A stretch of 23,369 nt of DNA from Oscillospiraceae bacterium (GCA_009785875.1 WQUF01000259.1:1-23369), one strand, 5' to 3'; positions 13,581 to 22,668 are shown, numbered from the stretch's first letter. Notes: generated by a model not told the origin, from the sequence alone. Program-made: numbers and translations.

Positions 13581-16303
13581 TTGCTTTTATTACTAAATAA
13601 AACTCTCGTTATCCTTTCGTCAAAAACTACCACAAATAAATTGCTTCCAATTCCAGATCTATTTTGAAATTTTATATCAGACATCTTTATGGTTTTTCTG
13701 TTTCCTTTATTTGTTATCAATGTAATATTGCCTTTAATCTCATAAGAGAGAAAGCAAGAAATGATTTTATCATCTTCTAACTTAAATTTATGGAAAACAG
13801 CACTAAAGCCACACTCTTTAAATTCGCTTAAACTGGTCCTTTTAACAAATCCCCTACAAGTTACAGATATTAGGCTGATTTCCTCTTCATAACTTGAAAT
13901 TGAAAATATGCTGATGATCTCTACATCTTTTTCTAAAGAAAGAAGCTTTTCCACGCTAACTTCATCTGTATTTTGTATTATATAAGAAGGAAATTTATAA
14001 ATAATTCCTTTAGAATCACAGAGGAGAATAGTAGCTAAAGAATCAGTCTTTACAATTTTTTTATCACTATACTCTGCACTATGAACCTTAATCTTATCCC
14101 CTATTAACTCAATTCCAAATTCTTTATAATCATCTTCATCTGAAAACTCAAAATCAGAAATAGAATTTAATCTAGATACTTTTATCAGCTCGAAGCCCAA
14201 AATATTTCTCTCCATAGGTTCTAAGACAGGTTCTTTTACATTAAACTTAAGCCCTAAATTAGTCTTAAGAGTTAAATTTTTTGCCTCATTATTTCTTTCT
14301 TTAACCTTGACGGATACAAGTTCATCATTTTCTCTCAATTTTATCCCCAGGATCTTAGTATAAGAAGTGGAGAATTTAATGAGCGGTACCTTTTTAAACA
14401 TACCTAATGATGTGATAAAATATAAATCACTATTATCATTAAAATCGCTTATAGAAAAAGCAGCTACATAAGATTCATCCTTTAAATCGCTTCTTATTAT
14501 CTCATCGATCTTATTTCCTCTTTCTTTCCATTTAAATTCTGAAATATCTTTAACCTTTAATTGATACATATTTCCCTTTGAAGTAAAGACAATTATAGTA
14601 TCTTTCGTATTGCATTGAAACAGGAATCTATTAAAATCCCCCTCCCTGTACTCAATATCGGAAGCATTAGCACTAGTCCTGTTGTAAGATTTTAATGGAA
14701 CCCTCTTGATATAACCTTCATTAGACATAGTGACTATCACATCTTCGTCTACAATAAACTCATCTGCATCAAGAGTTATATCATCTTCTTCAATAATTCT
14801 CGTCATCCTAGGACTATCATACTTTTCTTTAATCTCAAGGAGTTCCTTCTTTATCACCTTCAATAATTCTTTATCTTCTTTTAATATCTTTTCAAGCTTT
14901 GCAATTTTCTTTGCTAATTCATCATACTCTTTCTGAAATATTTTAATCTCAAGGCCTGTCAATCTATAGAGCATCAATTCTAAAATCGCATTTGTCTGTA
15001 TTTCTGTAAAGGAAAATTTTTTAATCAAGTTTTCAAAAGCATCTTTTCTAGATTTGCTCTCCCTGATAGTCTTTAAAACTTCATCTAAAACTCCAATGGC
15101 TTTAATGAATCCTTCCACAATGTGAAATCTTCTCTTTGCATTTTCCAGCTCCTTAGTGGTCCTCCTGGTTATAACTTCTTTCTGATGCTCTATATAATAT
15201 TCTAATATCTCCTTAAGCGTTAAAGTCTTAGGTTTGCCATTTACTATTGCAACCATGTTAAAAGGAATATTTATCTGCAAATCGGTTTTTTTATAAAGAT
15301 ATTTCAATACCCTTTGGCATTCATCTTCGGTTGCGCTCTTCTTAAATTCTATGACGGCTCTAACGCCTTCCCTATCCGATTCGTCTCTAATATCAGAAAT
15401 AGGCTCTAATATCTTTTGAGATTTTTTCTCCTGTGTCATGGTAGAGATCGACTGAAGTATCCTTGCTTTAGATTTTCTATATGTAAACTCTGTAATAACG
15501 ATTCCCAATCTACCGTTTTCAAGCTTTTCTATGGAAGCTTTAGCCCTTTGACAGACCTTCCCTTCACCAGTTTCATAAGCATTTAAAATAGAACTACGCC
15601 CTATTACAATGCCTCCAGTAGGCAAATCCGGTGCCTTAATATATTTCATCAATTCCTCAGTGGTGATATCTTTATTATCAATAAGTGCTATCGTGCCATC
15701 TATAGTCTCACCTAAATTATGGGGTGGAATATTCGTAGCAAGGCCGACTGCTATGCCAAAAGAACCATTGACTAAAAGATTTGGATACCTAGAAGGAAGG
15801 ACAACAGGTTCTTTTTCTGTGCCTGAATAATTATCCACCATATCCACAACTTCCTTATCGATATCTCGAATGAGTTCCATAGATATTGGAGTCAATCTAG
15901 CCTCAGTATATCTCATAGCTGCTGCGTTGTCGCCGTCTTCACTTCCCCAATTTCCCTGGCCATCTATTAAAGGCATTCTAGTAGAAAATTTTTGAGCCAA
16001 AATAACCATAGCATCATAGACAGAGGTGTCACCGTGAGGATGAAACTTACCTAAAACATCCCCTACTATCCTTGCAGATTTATAATAAGGGCGGTCAAAA
16101 AAAGCCTTTAAGAGATAAGCCCCATATATAATCCTTCTATGAACAGGTTTAAGCCCATCCCTAACATCAGGGAGGGCTCTATCTCTTGCAACTTCCACTG
16201 CATAAGGAAGATAATTATCAGGCATCACCTCATCAAAAGGAACTTGAACGATATTATTATCCACTGGTATTTTATTTGATACTTTCTTCATTCCAAGCCT
16301 CAT
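13577..16303 (-). CDS. parC: DNA topoisomerase IV subunit A
   Basis: The 908-residue DNA-cleaving subunit of a type IIA topoisomerase, which decatenates and relaxes DNA with ATP-driven ParE. Signatures: RALPDVRDGLKPVHRRI, the quinolone-region block FHPHGDTSVYDAM, GNWGSEDGDNAAAMRYTEAR with catalytic Tyr132, and IPPHNLGE. The C-terminal part lacks the GyrA-box (QRRGGxG) and instead has the ParC-like segment FNRFLFQCNTKDTIIVF followed by FKWKERGNKI, so ParC is preferred over GyrA. It starts with ATG overlapping the ATPase stop (ATGA); an alternative ATG lies four codons further in. It is longer than Bacillus ParC by about 100 residues, in the C-terminal half. It stops with UGA. Confidence 0.9.
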   Translation of the reverse strand: MRLGMKKVSNKIPVDNNIVQVPFDEVMPDNYLPYAVEVARDRALPDVRDGLKPVHRRIIYGAYLLKAFFDRPYYKSARIVGDVLGKFHPHGDTSVYDAMVILAQKFSTRMPLIDGQGNWGSEDGDNAAAMRYTEARLTPISMELIRDIDKEVVDMVDNYSGTEKEPVVLPSRYPNLLVNGSFGIAVGLATNIPPHNLGETIDGTIALIDNKDITTEELMKYIKAPDLPTGGIVIGRSSILNAYETGEGKVCQRAKASIEKLENGRLGIVITEFTYRKSKARILQSISTMTQEKKSQKILEPISDIRDESDREGVRAVIEFKKSATEDECQRVLKYLYKKTDLQINIPFNMVAIVNGKPKTLTLKEILEYYIEHQKEVITRRTTKELENAKRRFHIVEGFIKAIGVLDEVLKTIRESKSRKDAFENLIKKFSFTEIQTNAILELMLYRLTGLEIKIFQKEYDELAKKIAKLEKILKEDKELLKVIKKELLEIKEKYDSPRMTRIIEEDDITLDADEFIVDEDVIVTMSNEGYIKRVPLKSYNRTSANASDIEYREGDFNRFLFQCNTKDTIIVFTSKGNMYQLKVKDISEFKWKERGNKIDEIIRSDLKDESYVAAFSISDFNDNSDLYFITSLGMFKKVPLIKFSTSYTKILGIKLRENDELVSVKVKERNNEAKNLTLKTNLGLKFNVKEPVLEPMERNILGFELIKVSRLNSISDFEFSDEDDYKEFGIELIGDKIKVHSAEYSDKKIVKTDSLATILLCDSKGIIYKFPSYIIQNTDEVSVEKLLSLEKDVEIISIFSISSYEEEISLISVTCRGFVKRTSLSEFKECGFSAVFHKFKLEDDKIISCFLSYEIKGNITLITNKGNRKTIKMSDIKFQNRSGIGSNLFVVVFDERITRVLFSNKSN

Positions 16304-17424
16304 CTTTCTTTCTGTGTAACACTTGAATCCTTAGATATAAAATAATTACTTATACGCGTTTCAAATATTTTGTTTGAAACAACAACTTTATTATTTTCTT
16401 TTCTCATATAACCTAACATACACCCAAGTTTTATAATAGGTTTATCGATATTAAAATTTTCATGCATACCTAAAATTAAAATAGAGTATAAAAAATCATA
16501 AAGTTCTTTATAGGTCTCAAAGTTTTTTACTAGATCATCAAACAAAGTATATTCATTTGTTGTTGTTATTTTAACGGCTTCAAGAATAGTTTCTTCTGAC
16601 CAATCCTTATTTAATTTTTCGTCAATTATTTTGCAGATATTTGAAACCAAAAATGGATACCCACTTGTATAATCATAAATTTCCTGTGAAATCAACTCAG
16701 TATCCATGGGTATATCATTTTCACTTAAATAATCTTTAAGCATTGATTCTATATCTCTTGAGCTAAATGACATATCAATATTAAATTCTGCAGCTATATT
16801 CCATGGGGAATTATACATCTTTTCTTCAGTATCAAGAAGTGAATAAGAGCCTTCTTTTATCATTTTAAATTTTATATTTTTAATGTCATATACTCCTGCT
16901 AAGATTACACTATGAAATGTATAATCTTTTCCCGACTTTCTTGCTAAGTATTTAGATCTCAACATGCTTAAAAAATCTAAAAACACTTGATTATTGCTTG
17001 TTTTATCGACTTCATCGATCATTAAAACTATTTTTTGGTCTTTACACATTTTAGTAATATGATAACTTAATTCTGCAAAATCACTTACATCTTTGTTAAA
17101 CCAAGCTTCTTTGTATTCATCTGAGATATTTGCTAAAAAAAGCGAATTCCTAACAAATTCCATAAATCTTAAACAGAAATTCTCTTCAGTTTCAAAACTT
17201 TTACTTCCTATTCCTTCAAAGGTGATTGATGCAACAATATATTCATCTTTTAAAATTTGTTCAAGGCAAAGTAAAGTAGTAGTTTTTCCATATTGTCTAG
17301 GACAGTTTATTACAAAGTATTTCCTTAAGTTGATGAGTTCTATTATCTTTTTAAGTTTGTCATCTATATTTACCATATAGTCTTCTGATGGTATACATAA
17401 CCCTTCAATATTAAATTTTCGCAT
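16300..17424 (-). CDS. AAA_35-like P-loop ATPase inside the topoisomerase IV operon
   Basis: A 374-residue ATPase of the AAA-like group often found as accessory genes in Firmicutes. Walker A is CPRQYGKTT (K47), with Pro replacing the first glycine as is usual in this group; Walker B is VLMIDEVD (D137, E138). A SVILAGVYD strand near 172-180 looks like the sensor region, and the C-terminal 100 residues form a helical, winged-helix-like tail. It has no membrane segment. GGAG six bases before ATG fixes the start. It lies 141 bp after parE, in repeat-rich DNA with a TTGACA box at 17475-17470 that could give it a promoter, and overlaps parC by 4 bp. Function unknown; insertion into an older parE-parC pair is the likely history. 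Confidence 0.85.
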   Translation of the reverse strand: MRKFNIEGLCIPSEDYMVNIDDKLKKIIELINLRKYFVINCPRQYGKTTTLLCLEQILKDEYIVASITFEGIGSKSFETEENFCLRFMEFVRNSLFLANISDEYKEAWFNKDVSDFAELSYHITKMCKDQKIVLMIDEVDKTSNNQVFLDFLSMLRSKYLARKSGKDYTFHSVILAGVYDIKNIKFKMIKEGSYSLLDTEEKMYNSPWNIAAEFNIDMSFSSRDIESMLKDYLSENDIPMDTELISQEIYDYTSGYPFLVSNICKIIDEKLNKDWSEETILEAVKITTTNEYTLFDDLVKNFETYKELYDFLYSILILGMHENFNIDKPIIKLGCMLGYMRKENNKVVVSNKIFETRISNYFISKDSSVTQKER

Positions 17425-17483
17425 AACATACTCCTTTCACATAAAATATTTTCTTCATAGTTGGCACCGTGTCAAGAACTACT

Positions 17484-17545
17484 GTTCACTATTACAATAT
17501 TCATTATTCAATATTCATTACTACAATTCATTATTCAATATTCAC
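17484..17545. repeat. Dispersed AT-rich repeat, copy 2
   Basis: GTTCACTATTACAATATTCA (17484-17503) matches 1152-1171 at 18 of 20 positions. Two exact 18-bp copies of TTCATTATTCAATATTCA sit at 17500-17517 and 17527-17544, a 27-bp period. It separates parE from the ATPase gene. Confidence 0.7.
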
Positions 17546-17578
17546 TGCAGAATTCTAAAGGCACTTTAGAATTCTGCA
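17546..17578 (-). repeat. Perfect hairpin overlapping the parE stop codon
   Basis: Arms at 17546-17560 and 17564-17578 are perfectly complementary over 15 bp with a 3-nt loop. The right arm encodes the last residues and the UAA stop of parE. No T-run follows on the minus strand, so it is at best a weak terminator; it may modulate parE/ATPase mRNA stability or belong to the adjoining repeat. Confidence 0.8.
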
Positions 17579-19521
17579 TACTTGTACATATACTTTCGTC
17601 TAGGTTCAACAACATCTCCCATCAAAAGGGAAACCATCTTTTCAGCCTTAGCAGCATCTTCAATAGTGATCTGAATTAAATTCCTGGTTTCAGGGTTCAT
17701 AGTGGTCTCCCAAAGCTGTTCCGGATTCATCTCACCCAAGCCTTTATATCTTTGTATTAAACAATTTTTCCCCATCTTCTTCTTAGCTCTTTCCAAATCA
17801 AAATCATTATAAACATAAATTTCATTTTTTTTCCCATCCTTATAAACTTTATAAAGAGGAGGCTGAGCTAAATATAGATGCCCATTTGCGATTAATGATC
17901 TCATATACCTAAAAATATAAGTCATCCAAAGGGTTTTTATATGATATCCGTCCACATCAGCATCGCTTAATATTATTATTTTATTATATTTTAAATCATC
18001 TTCCTTATAATTATCTAAAATACCGGTGCCGATTGCAGAAGAAAATATCTTCAATTCCTCGCTGCCAATAACGCTTTCTATACCCTGCTTTTCTGTATTC
18101 ATTATCTTTCCACGAGAAGGCATTATAGTCTGAAATCTCCTATCTCTCGCTTGCTTTGCAGATCCCCCGGCAGAATCACCCTCCACTACGATTATTTCAC
18201 AAATAGAAGGATCCTTTAATGTACAAACCGATACCTTACCTGCAAGAGGAGCAAGACCCTTTCCAACTTTCTTTTTTTCGGCATCGTTTATTTTTTTAAT
18301 CTTTTCCCGTATAGATGCGGCTTGTATAGCATTATTTATTATCATCGTAGCTATTTCTTTGTTATCCTCGATCCATCCGCAAAGCTTGGTGTAAGTAAGA
18401 TCGTTGATTGCAGTATATGCTTCCTGATTTCCAAGCTTTGTCTTAGTCTGCCCCTCAAAAATGGGGTTTGTTATCTTGATCTTTAGTATGGCGCATATGC
18501 CTTCCCTTAAATCGTCTCCTTCAAATTCACTGTCCTTTTCTTTAACTAAATTAAGCTTCTTTGCCCATTCCTTAAATGCCCTGGTCATCCCAAGTTTAAA
18601 TCCAGATTCATGAGTACCTGCTTCCTTTGTCGGGATATTATTCACATAGCTTAGTATATGCTCAGTGGTAGAATCTGTGAATTGAATGCAAGCTTCACCA
18701 TAGATATAAATTCCATTTAGCTCCCTCTCACCTTCAAATTGAATAGGTTTTTCGTGAAGCACTTCTCTAGATTCATTTAGATAATCTATAAAATCTAAAA
18801 GCCCTCTTTCTGAATAATATTTTTTTTGGAAAGGCTCTTCTCCTCTATTATCATATAAAATAAGCGTAATCCCTTTATTCTGAAAAGCAAGCTCCTGAAG
18901 CCTTTCATCTATAATATCAACTTTAAATTCGATACTAGAAAAAACCTCATCATCAGGCATAAAAGTAACTATTGTACCAGTGTCTTCACAAGTCCCAATT
19001 TCTAATAGTTTTGTCACAGGAACACCAGGCATATTCCTTTTATATTTTTTATCATAAGAGTATTCAAATCTCTGCCTATATTTTTTCCCATCTACATGGA
19101 CTTCAACGACGACCCACTTGCTAAGGGCATTTACTACAGCAGCTCCTACTCCATGAAGCCCCCCTGATGTTTTATAAAAATTATTATTAAATTTTCCTCC
19201 TGTGTGAAGCTCTGTGTATACCATCTCAACACCAGAAATTTTTTTAACTGGATGTATACCAATGGGAATACCTCTACCATTATCCTGTATTGTAACCGAT
19301 CCATCTTTATTCAATGTGATCATTGCTTCACATCCAAATCCATTTGTAATCTCATCTATAGAATTATCAAGAACTTCCCATATTAAATGATGCAATCCTT
19401 TGGAACCAGTTGTGCCTATATACATTCCAGGTCTCATCCTAACAGGCTCCAATTTTTCTAATGAAGTCAGAGAGTTCACATCATAGCTTATACTATTAAC
19501 TTTAATTTCAGTGCTATCCAT
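17566..19521 (-). CDS. parE: DNA topoisomerase IV subunit B (GyrB/ParE family)
   Basis: The 651-residue ATPase subunit of a type IIA topoisomerase. The GHKL ATP site is complete: WEVLDNSIDE, QDNGRGIPIG, and GGLHGVGAAVVNALS. The TOPRIM part has VVEGDSAGGSAKQARDRR, SDADVDGYH, and the C-terminal QRYKGLGEMNPEQLWETTMN. It is annotated ParE because its partner, downstream, is ParC-like; the B subunit on its own is hard to tell from GyrB. GGAGG seven bases before the second ATG (19521) favours that start over the ATG two codons upstream. An extended -10 promoter lies directly ahead. It is the first gene of the operon and divergent from degV. Confidence 0.9.
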   Translation of the reverse strand: MDSTEIKVNSISYDVNSLTSLEKLEPVRMRPGMYIGTTGSKGLHHLIWEVLDNSIDEITNGFGCEAMITLNKDGSVTIQDNGRGIPIGIHPVKKISGVEMVYTELHTGGKFNNNFYKTSGGLHGVGAAVVNALSKWVVVEVHVDGKKYRQRFEYSYDKKYKRNMPGVPVTKLLEIGTCEDTGTIVTFMPDDEVFSSIEFKVDIIDERLQELAFQNKGITLILYDNRGEEPFQKKYYSERGLLDFIDYLNESREVLHEKPIQFEGERELNGIYIYGEACIQFTDSTTEHILSYVNNIPTKEAGTHESGFKLGMTRAFKEWAKKLNLVKEKDSEFEGDDLREGICAILKIKITNPIFEGQTKTKLGNQEAYTAINDLTYTKLCGWIEDNKEIATMIINNAIQAASIREKIKKINDAEKKKVGKGLAPLAGKVSVCTLKDPSICEIIVVEGDSAGGSAKQARDRRFQTIMPSRGKIMNTEKQGIESVIGSEELKIFSSAIGTGILDNYKEDDLKYNKIIILSDADVDGYHIKTLWMTYIFRYMRSLIANGHLYLAQPPLYKVYKDGKKNEIYVYNDFDLERAKKKMGKNCLIQRYKGLGEMNPEQLWETTMNPETRNLIQITIEDAAKAEKMVSLLMGDVVEPRRKYMYKYAEF

Positions 19522-19543
19522 TGTCATTCCTCCAAACTTTCAC

Positions 19544-19557
19544 AATTCTTAAGAATT
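19544..19557. promoter_or_regulatory. 14-bp palindrome at the parE transcription start
   Basis: AATTCTTAAGAATT is a perfect palindrome that overlaps the end of the candidate -10 box and the expected transcription start of parE. It could be an operator; AT-rich palindromes also occur by chance. Confidence 0.4.
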
Positions 19558-19583
19558 ATAACATAAAGCTATAATGACCACAA
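19555..19583 (-). promoter_or_regulatory. Promoter of the parE operon
   Basis: Read on the minus strand: TTGTGG, 17-nt spacer, TATAAT, with TG one base ahead of the -10 (extended -10). The leader to the parE ATG would be about 30 nt. Confidence 0.65.
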
Positions 19584-19721
19584 TGAAAAAATAGCTGTTT
19601 AAAGTAAGTAATATATATGTTAAAATTAATTTAAACTCTGCATTATAATTTCCCAAAGCAATCATTTATATTAATTCATTATATTTAAAATATTCCCCAA
19701 AATAAATTAGAGGTGATAATT

Positions 19722-20612
19722 GTGCCATTAAAACTTATTACAGATTCAGGTTGTGATTTCCCCTATTCCTATATAAAAGAAAATAACATGGGTTACCTTG
19801 GAGTATATACAAAACTAGATGGAAAAGAATTTGAAGATGATTTAGGTAAAACATTTTCATATAAAGACTTTTTTGGTGCCATGAGAAATGGGTCAAAACC
19901 TACAACCTCTCTAATAACTTCTCAAAGGTTTTACGAGCTCTTTGAAGAAACTATTAAAGAAGGGTATTCAATTTTATATATCGGTTTATCTACTGGGCTT
20001 ACAAATACTGTTTTTAATGCTAACTTTGCAAAAAATGATATCTTAGAAAAATATCCAAATGCTAACATCACAATAGTAGATTCTAAAGCTGCATCGGCAG
20101 GATTTGCACTTTGTGTTTATATTGCAAATGAAATGATCAAAAAAGGAAAGAATGCCATTGAAATAGCTTCTTACCTTGAAAAAAATGTCGATAGAATCAG
20201 CCATTTCTTTACTGTGGACGATTTAGTCTATTTAAAAAGAGGAGGAAGAGTTTCATCCACAAGTGCTGTGGTGGGAAGTCTTTTAAATATTAAACCTGTC
20301 CTTTATGTTAACCCTGAAGGAAAGCTAGTGCCTCTTTTAAAAGTAAAGGGAAGGAAAAAAGCCATACATACTTTGTGCGACTTGACTTTAAAATACATAG
20401 AATCTCCAGAGGATCAAACTTTATTTATATGCCATGCCGATTGCGAAGATGAAGCAAATCTCCTTAAAAGTTTAGTCCAGGAAAAATTAAAAGTTAAAGA
20501 TATCATAATATCTCAATTGGGTGCTACAATTGGAACACATGCAGGTCCTGGCACTCTTGTAATAACTTTTTTAGGTAAAAATAGAGAATTTGTAATTAAA
20601 AATACTAAATAA
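19722..20612 (+). CDS. DegV family fatty-acid-binding protein
   Basis: A 296-residue DegV/FakB-type protein. Family members hold a fatty acid in a buried cleft and, as FakB, present it to the kinase FakA for phosphorylation and entry into phospholipid synthesis. Signatures: TDSGCDFP at the N terminus, PTTSLITSQ near 60-68, the loop GLSTGLTNT, LVYLKRGGR near 169-175, and GTHAGPGT near 271-278. GTG at 19722 is preferred because AGAGGTG lies six bases upstream; an earlier in-frame GTG at 19713 overlaps that ribosome site. xylB follows after 15 bp, an operon without an obvious shared pathway. No FakA gene is in the window. Confidence 0.92.
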   Translation: MPLKLITDSGCDFPYSYIKENNMGYLGVYTKLDGKEFEDDLGKTFSYKDFFGAMRNGSKPTTSLITSQRFYELFEETIKEGYSILYIGLSTGLTNTVFNANFAKNDILEKYPNANITIVDSKAASAGFALCVYIANEMIKKGKNAIEIASYLEKNVDRISHFFTVDDLVYLKRGGRVSSTSAVVGSLLNIKPVLYVNPEGKLVPLLKVKGRKKAIHTLCDLTLKYIESPEDQTLFICHADCEDEANLLKSLVQEKLKVKDIIISQLGATIGTHAGPGTLVITFLGKNREFVIKNTK

Positions 20613-20627
20613 AATTAGGAGGGTTTT

Positions 20628-22145
20628 ATGGAATATTTAATAGGAATAGATATTGGTACTTCTGGAACAAAGACTGTATTGTTTGATACACCAGGAAATG
20701 CTCTTTTCTCCCATACAGTAGAATATCCACTATATCAGCCAAAAAATGGATGGGCGGAGCAAGATCCAAATGATTGGTGGAATGCCACTGTATTAGGCAT
20801 AAGAGCAGTTATTTCCAAAGTAAATATAGATTCTATAAGAGGAATAGGGCTTTCAGGTCAAATGCACGGACTTGTTATGCTGGATGAAAATGATGATGTT
20901 CTTAGGCAATCGATAATTTGGTGCGATCAAAGGACTCAAAATGAGTGCATTGAAATAACAGACAAAGTCGGAGAAAAGAGAATCATAGAAATCACAGCTA
21001 ATCCTGCGCTAACAGGTTTTACAGCTTCTAAAATACTATGGGTTAGAAATAACGAAAGAGAAATCTATGATAAATGCAAAAAAATCCTGCTTCCTAAAGA
21101 TTATATAAGATTTAAACTTACTGGTGAATATGCTACAGAAGTTTCAGATGCTTCTGGAATGCAGCTTTTAGACGTACCAAACCGCAGATGGTCCGATGAA
21201 GTATTGGATAAATTAGAAATCGATAAAAATCTTTTAGGAAAAGTCTATGAATCCTGCGAAGTTACAGGTGAAATTAATGAGGAAGCATCAAAATTAACAG
21301 GTCTTAAAAAAGGAACCATCGTAGTTGGAGGTGCTGGAGATAATGCAGCGGCTGCAATTGGATGTGGTGTCTGTAAACCTTCTAAAGCATTCGTAACCAT
21401 AGGATCATCAGGAGTTGTTTATGCTCATACTGATGATGTGATCATAGACCCTAAAGGAAGGGTACATACATTTTGTTCCAGCGTCAAAGGAAAATGGCAC
21501 GTTATGGGAGTGACTCAGGCTGCTGGACTTTCTTTAAAATGGTTCAGGGATAATTTTTGCTGCAGTGAAATTGAAATTGCCAAATTGTTAGATGAAGATT
21601 GCTACTCATTTATGACAAGAGAAGCGGAAAAGTCTCCAATTGGATCTAATAAACTGGTATATTTGCCTTATTTGATGGGAGAAAGGACTCCTCACTTAGA
21701 TCCTTTTTGCAGAGGTGTATTCTTTGGTCTAAGCTCAATACATAAAAAGAACGACATGATCAGATCCATTATGGAAGGAGTATCTTTTTCTCAAAGAGAT
21801 AGCTTGACTATATTATCAGAAATGGGAATTTCAATAAATGACATGGTGGCTTGTGGTGGTGGCAGCAAAAGCGAATTTTGGAGAGAGATGCTCTCTGATA
21901 TCTTGAGATGCAATGTTAAGACTGTAATTTCAGAAGAAGGTCCTGCTCTTGGAGTAGCATTACTTGCTTCAGTTGGAGCTGGAATTTATAAGACTATAGA
22001 AGAAGCATGTGAAGTATGCATAAAATTTAATCCTTCTATTGAGCCTAATTTGCAAAACGCTGAAAAATATGATGCATTTTATGAAATTTATAAAGAGCTT
22101 TATCCTAGTTTAAAGAAAACTTTTTCTGATCTTCAGAAACTATAG
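20628..22145 (+). CDS. xylB: Xylulokinase (FGGY family)
   Basis: A 505-residue FGGY carbohydrate kinase that phosphorylates D-xylulose to xylulose 5-phosphate for the pentose phosphate pathway. Signatures: the phosphate loop IGIDIGTSGTKTVLFD, the xylulokinase-type GLSGQMHGLV (about 75-83), IIWCDQRT, and the catalytic base D238 in GGAGDNAAAAIG. The C-terminal ATP-binding region has CGGGSKSEFWREMLSDIL. The AGGAGGG ribosome site is strong. Related kinases can act on other ketoses, but the QMHG and GAGDN blocks fit XylB well. No xylose isomerase or transporter is adjacent; three 40-bp repeats follow the stop. Confidence 0.94.
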   Translation: MEYLIGIDIGTSGTKTVLFDTPGNALFSHTVEYPLYQPKNGWAEQDPNDWWNATVLGIRAVISKVNIDSIRGIGLSGQMHGLVMLDENDDVLRQSIIWCDQRTQNECIEITDKVGEKRIIEITANPALTGFTASKILWVRNNEREIYDKCKKILLPKDYIRFKLTGEYATEVSDASGMQLLDVPNRRWSDEVLDKLEIDKNLLGKVYESCEVTGEINEEASKLTGLKKGTIVVGGAGDNAAAAIGCGVCKPSKAFVTIGSSGVVYAHTDDVIIDPKGRVHTFCSSVKGKWHVMGVTQAAGLSLKWFRDNFCCSEIEIAKLLDEDCYSFMTREAEKSPIGSNKLVYLPYLMGERTPHLDPFCRGVFFGLSSIHKKNDMIRSIMEGVSFSQRDSLTILSEMGISINDMVACGGGSKSEFWREMLSDILRCNVKTVISEEGPALGVALLASVGAGIYKTIEEACEVCIKFNPSIEPNLQNAEKYDAFYEIYKELYPSLKKTFSDLQKL

Positions 22146-22160
22146 TATTAACTTTATTAA

Positions 22161-22280
22161 CTTATTTTTTAGCATGTTTTTCTCACGTGAGAATAATTAG
22201 CTTGTTATTTAGCATATTATTCTCATGTGAGAATAATTAGCTTATCTTTTAGTATGTTTTTCTCACGTGAGAATAATTAG
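22161..22280. repeat. Three tandem 40-bp repeats, each with a palindrome
   Basis: Units at 22161-22200, 22201-22240 and 22241-22280 have an exact 40-bp period and share TTAGYATRTTWTTCTCAYGT plus GAGAATAATTAG. Units 1 and 3 contain the perfect palindrome TTCTCACGTGAGAA; unit 2 has the same arms with one centre change (C to T). They lie between the xylB stop and the coiled-coil remnant. Confidence 0.9.
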
Positions 22281-22658
22281 CTCATTGGATTATCATATGA
22301 AAAAGCATTTAAAAAAGCAAAGTTGGAATGCTTAAAAAATGATCTATTAATTGATTATCTTAATAGAAAGGAGTTTGCTGATATGTATACCGAAATATAT
22401 ACTATCGAACAGGAAATACAAGATGCTAAAGAAGGGGAAAGAAAAGCAAGAGAGGAATTAGATGCTGTAAAGAAAGCTGCAAAAGAAGCTGCAAAAGAAG
22501 CCGCAAAAGAAGCTGAAATAAAAAGTAAAAATGAAATGGCAAGAAATTTGCTTCTCATAGGTATGGATATGATAGATATTATGAAAGTTACAAGTTTACA
22601 AAAGTCTGAAATCATTCAGCTTAAAGAGGATTTAGATACATTAAATGTAAAGAATTGA
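22281..22658 (+). pseudogene. C-terminal remnant with coiled coil, possibly Rpn-type nuclease
   Basis: The frame is open from 22281, right after a TAG in the last 40-bp repeat, with no good start at its beginning. It reads SYEKAFKKAKLECLKND, then a charged coiled coil with the repeated AAKEAAKEAAKEAE block, and ends ARNLLLIGMDMIDIMKVTSL. This layout is like the tail of Rpn/PD-(D/E)XK-type nuclease/transposase proteins, whose catalytic N-terminal domain is missing here. An ATG at 22383 with AAAGGAG upstream could still express a 91-residue coiled-coil peptide. Remnant is the likelier reading. It stops with UGA. Confidence 0.55.
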
Positions 22659-22668
22659 TATTGTATTA

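Noticed and set aside
13577..19521. GyrA/GyrB rather than ParC/ParE
   Set aside because: The A subunit has no GyrA-box and its C-terminal blocks resemble ParC; the B subunit alone would be ambiguous.
22161..22280. CRISPR array
   Set aside because: The 40-bp units are contiguous with no unique spacers between them, and there are no cas genes.
22355..22615. 86-codon minus-strand frame rich in Ala-Ser-Phe
   Set aside because: It is the reverse complement of the AAKEAAKEAAKEAE repeats, giving a low-complexity shadow.
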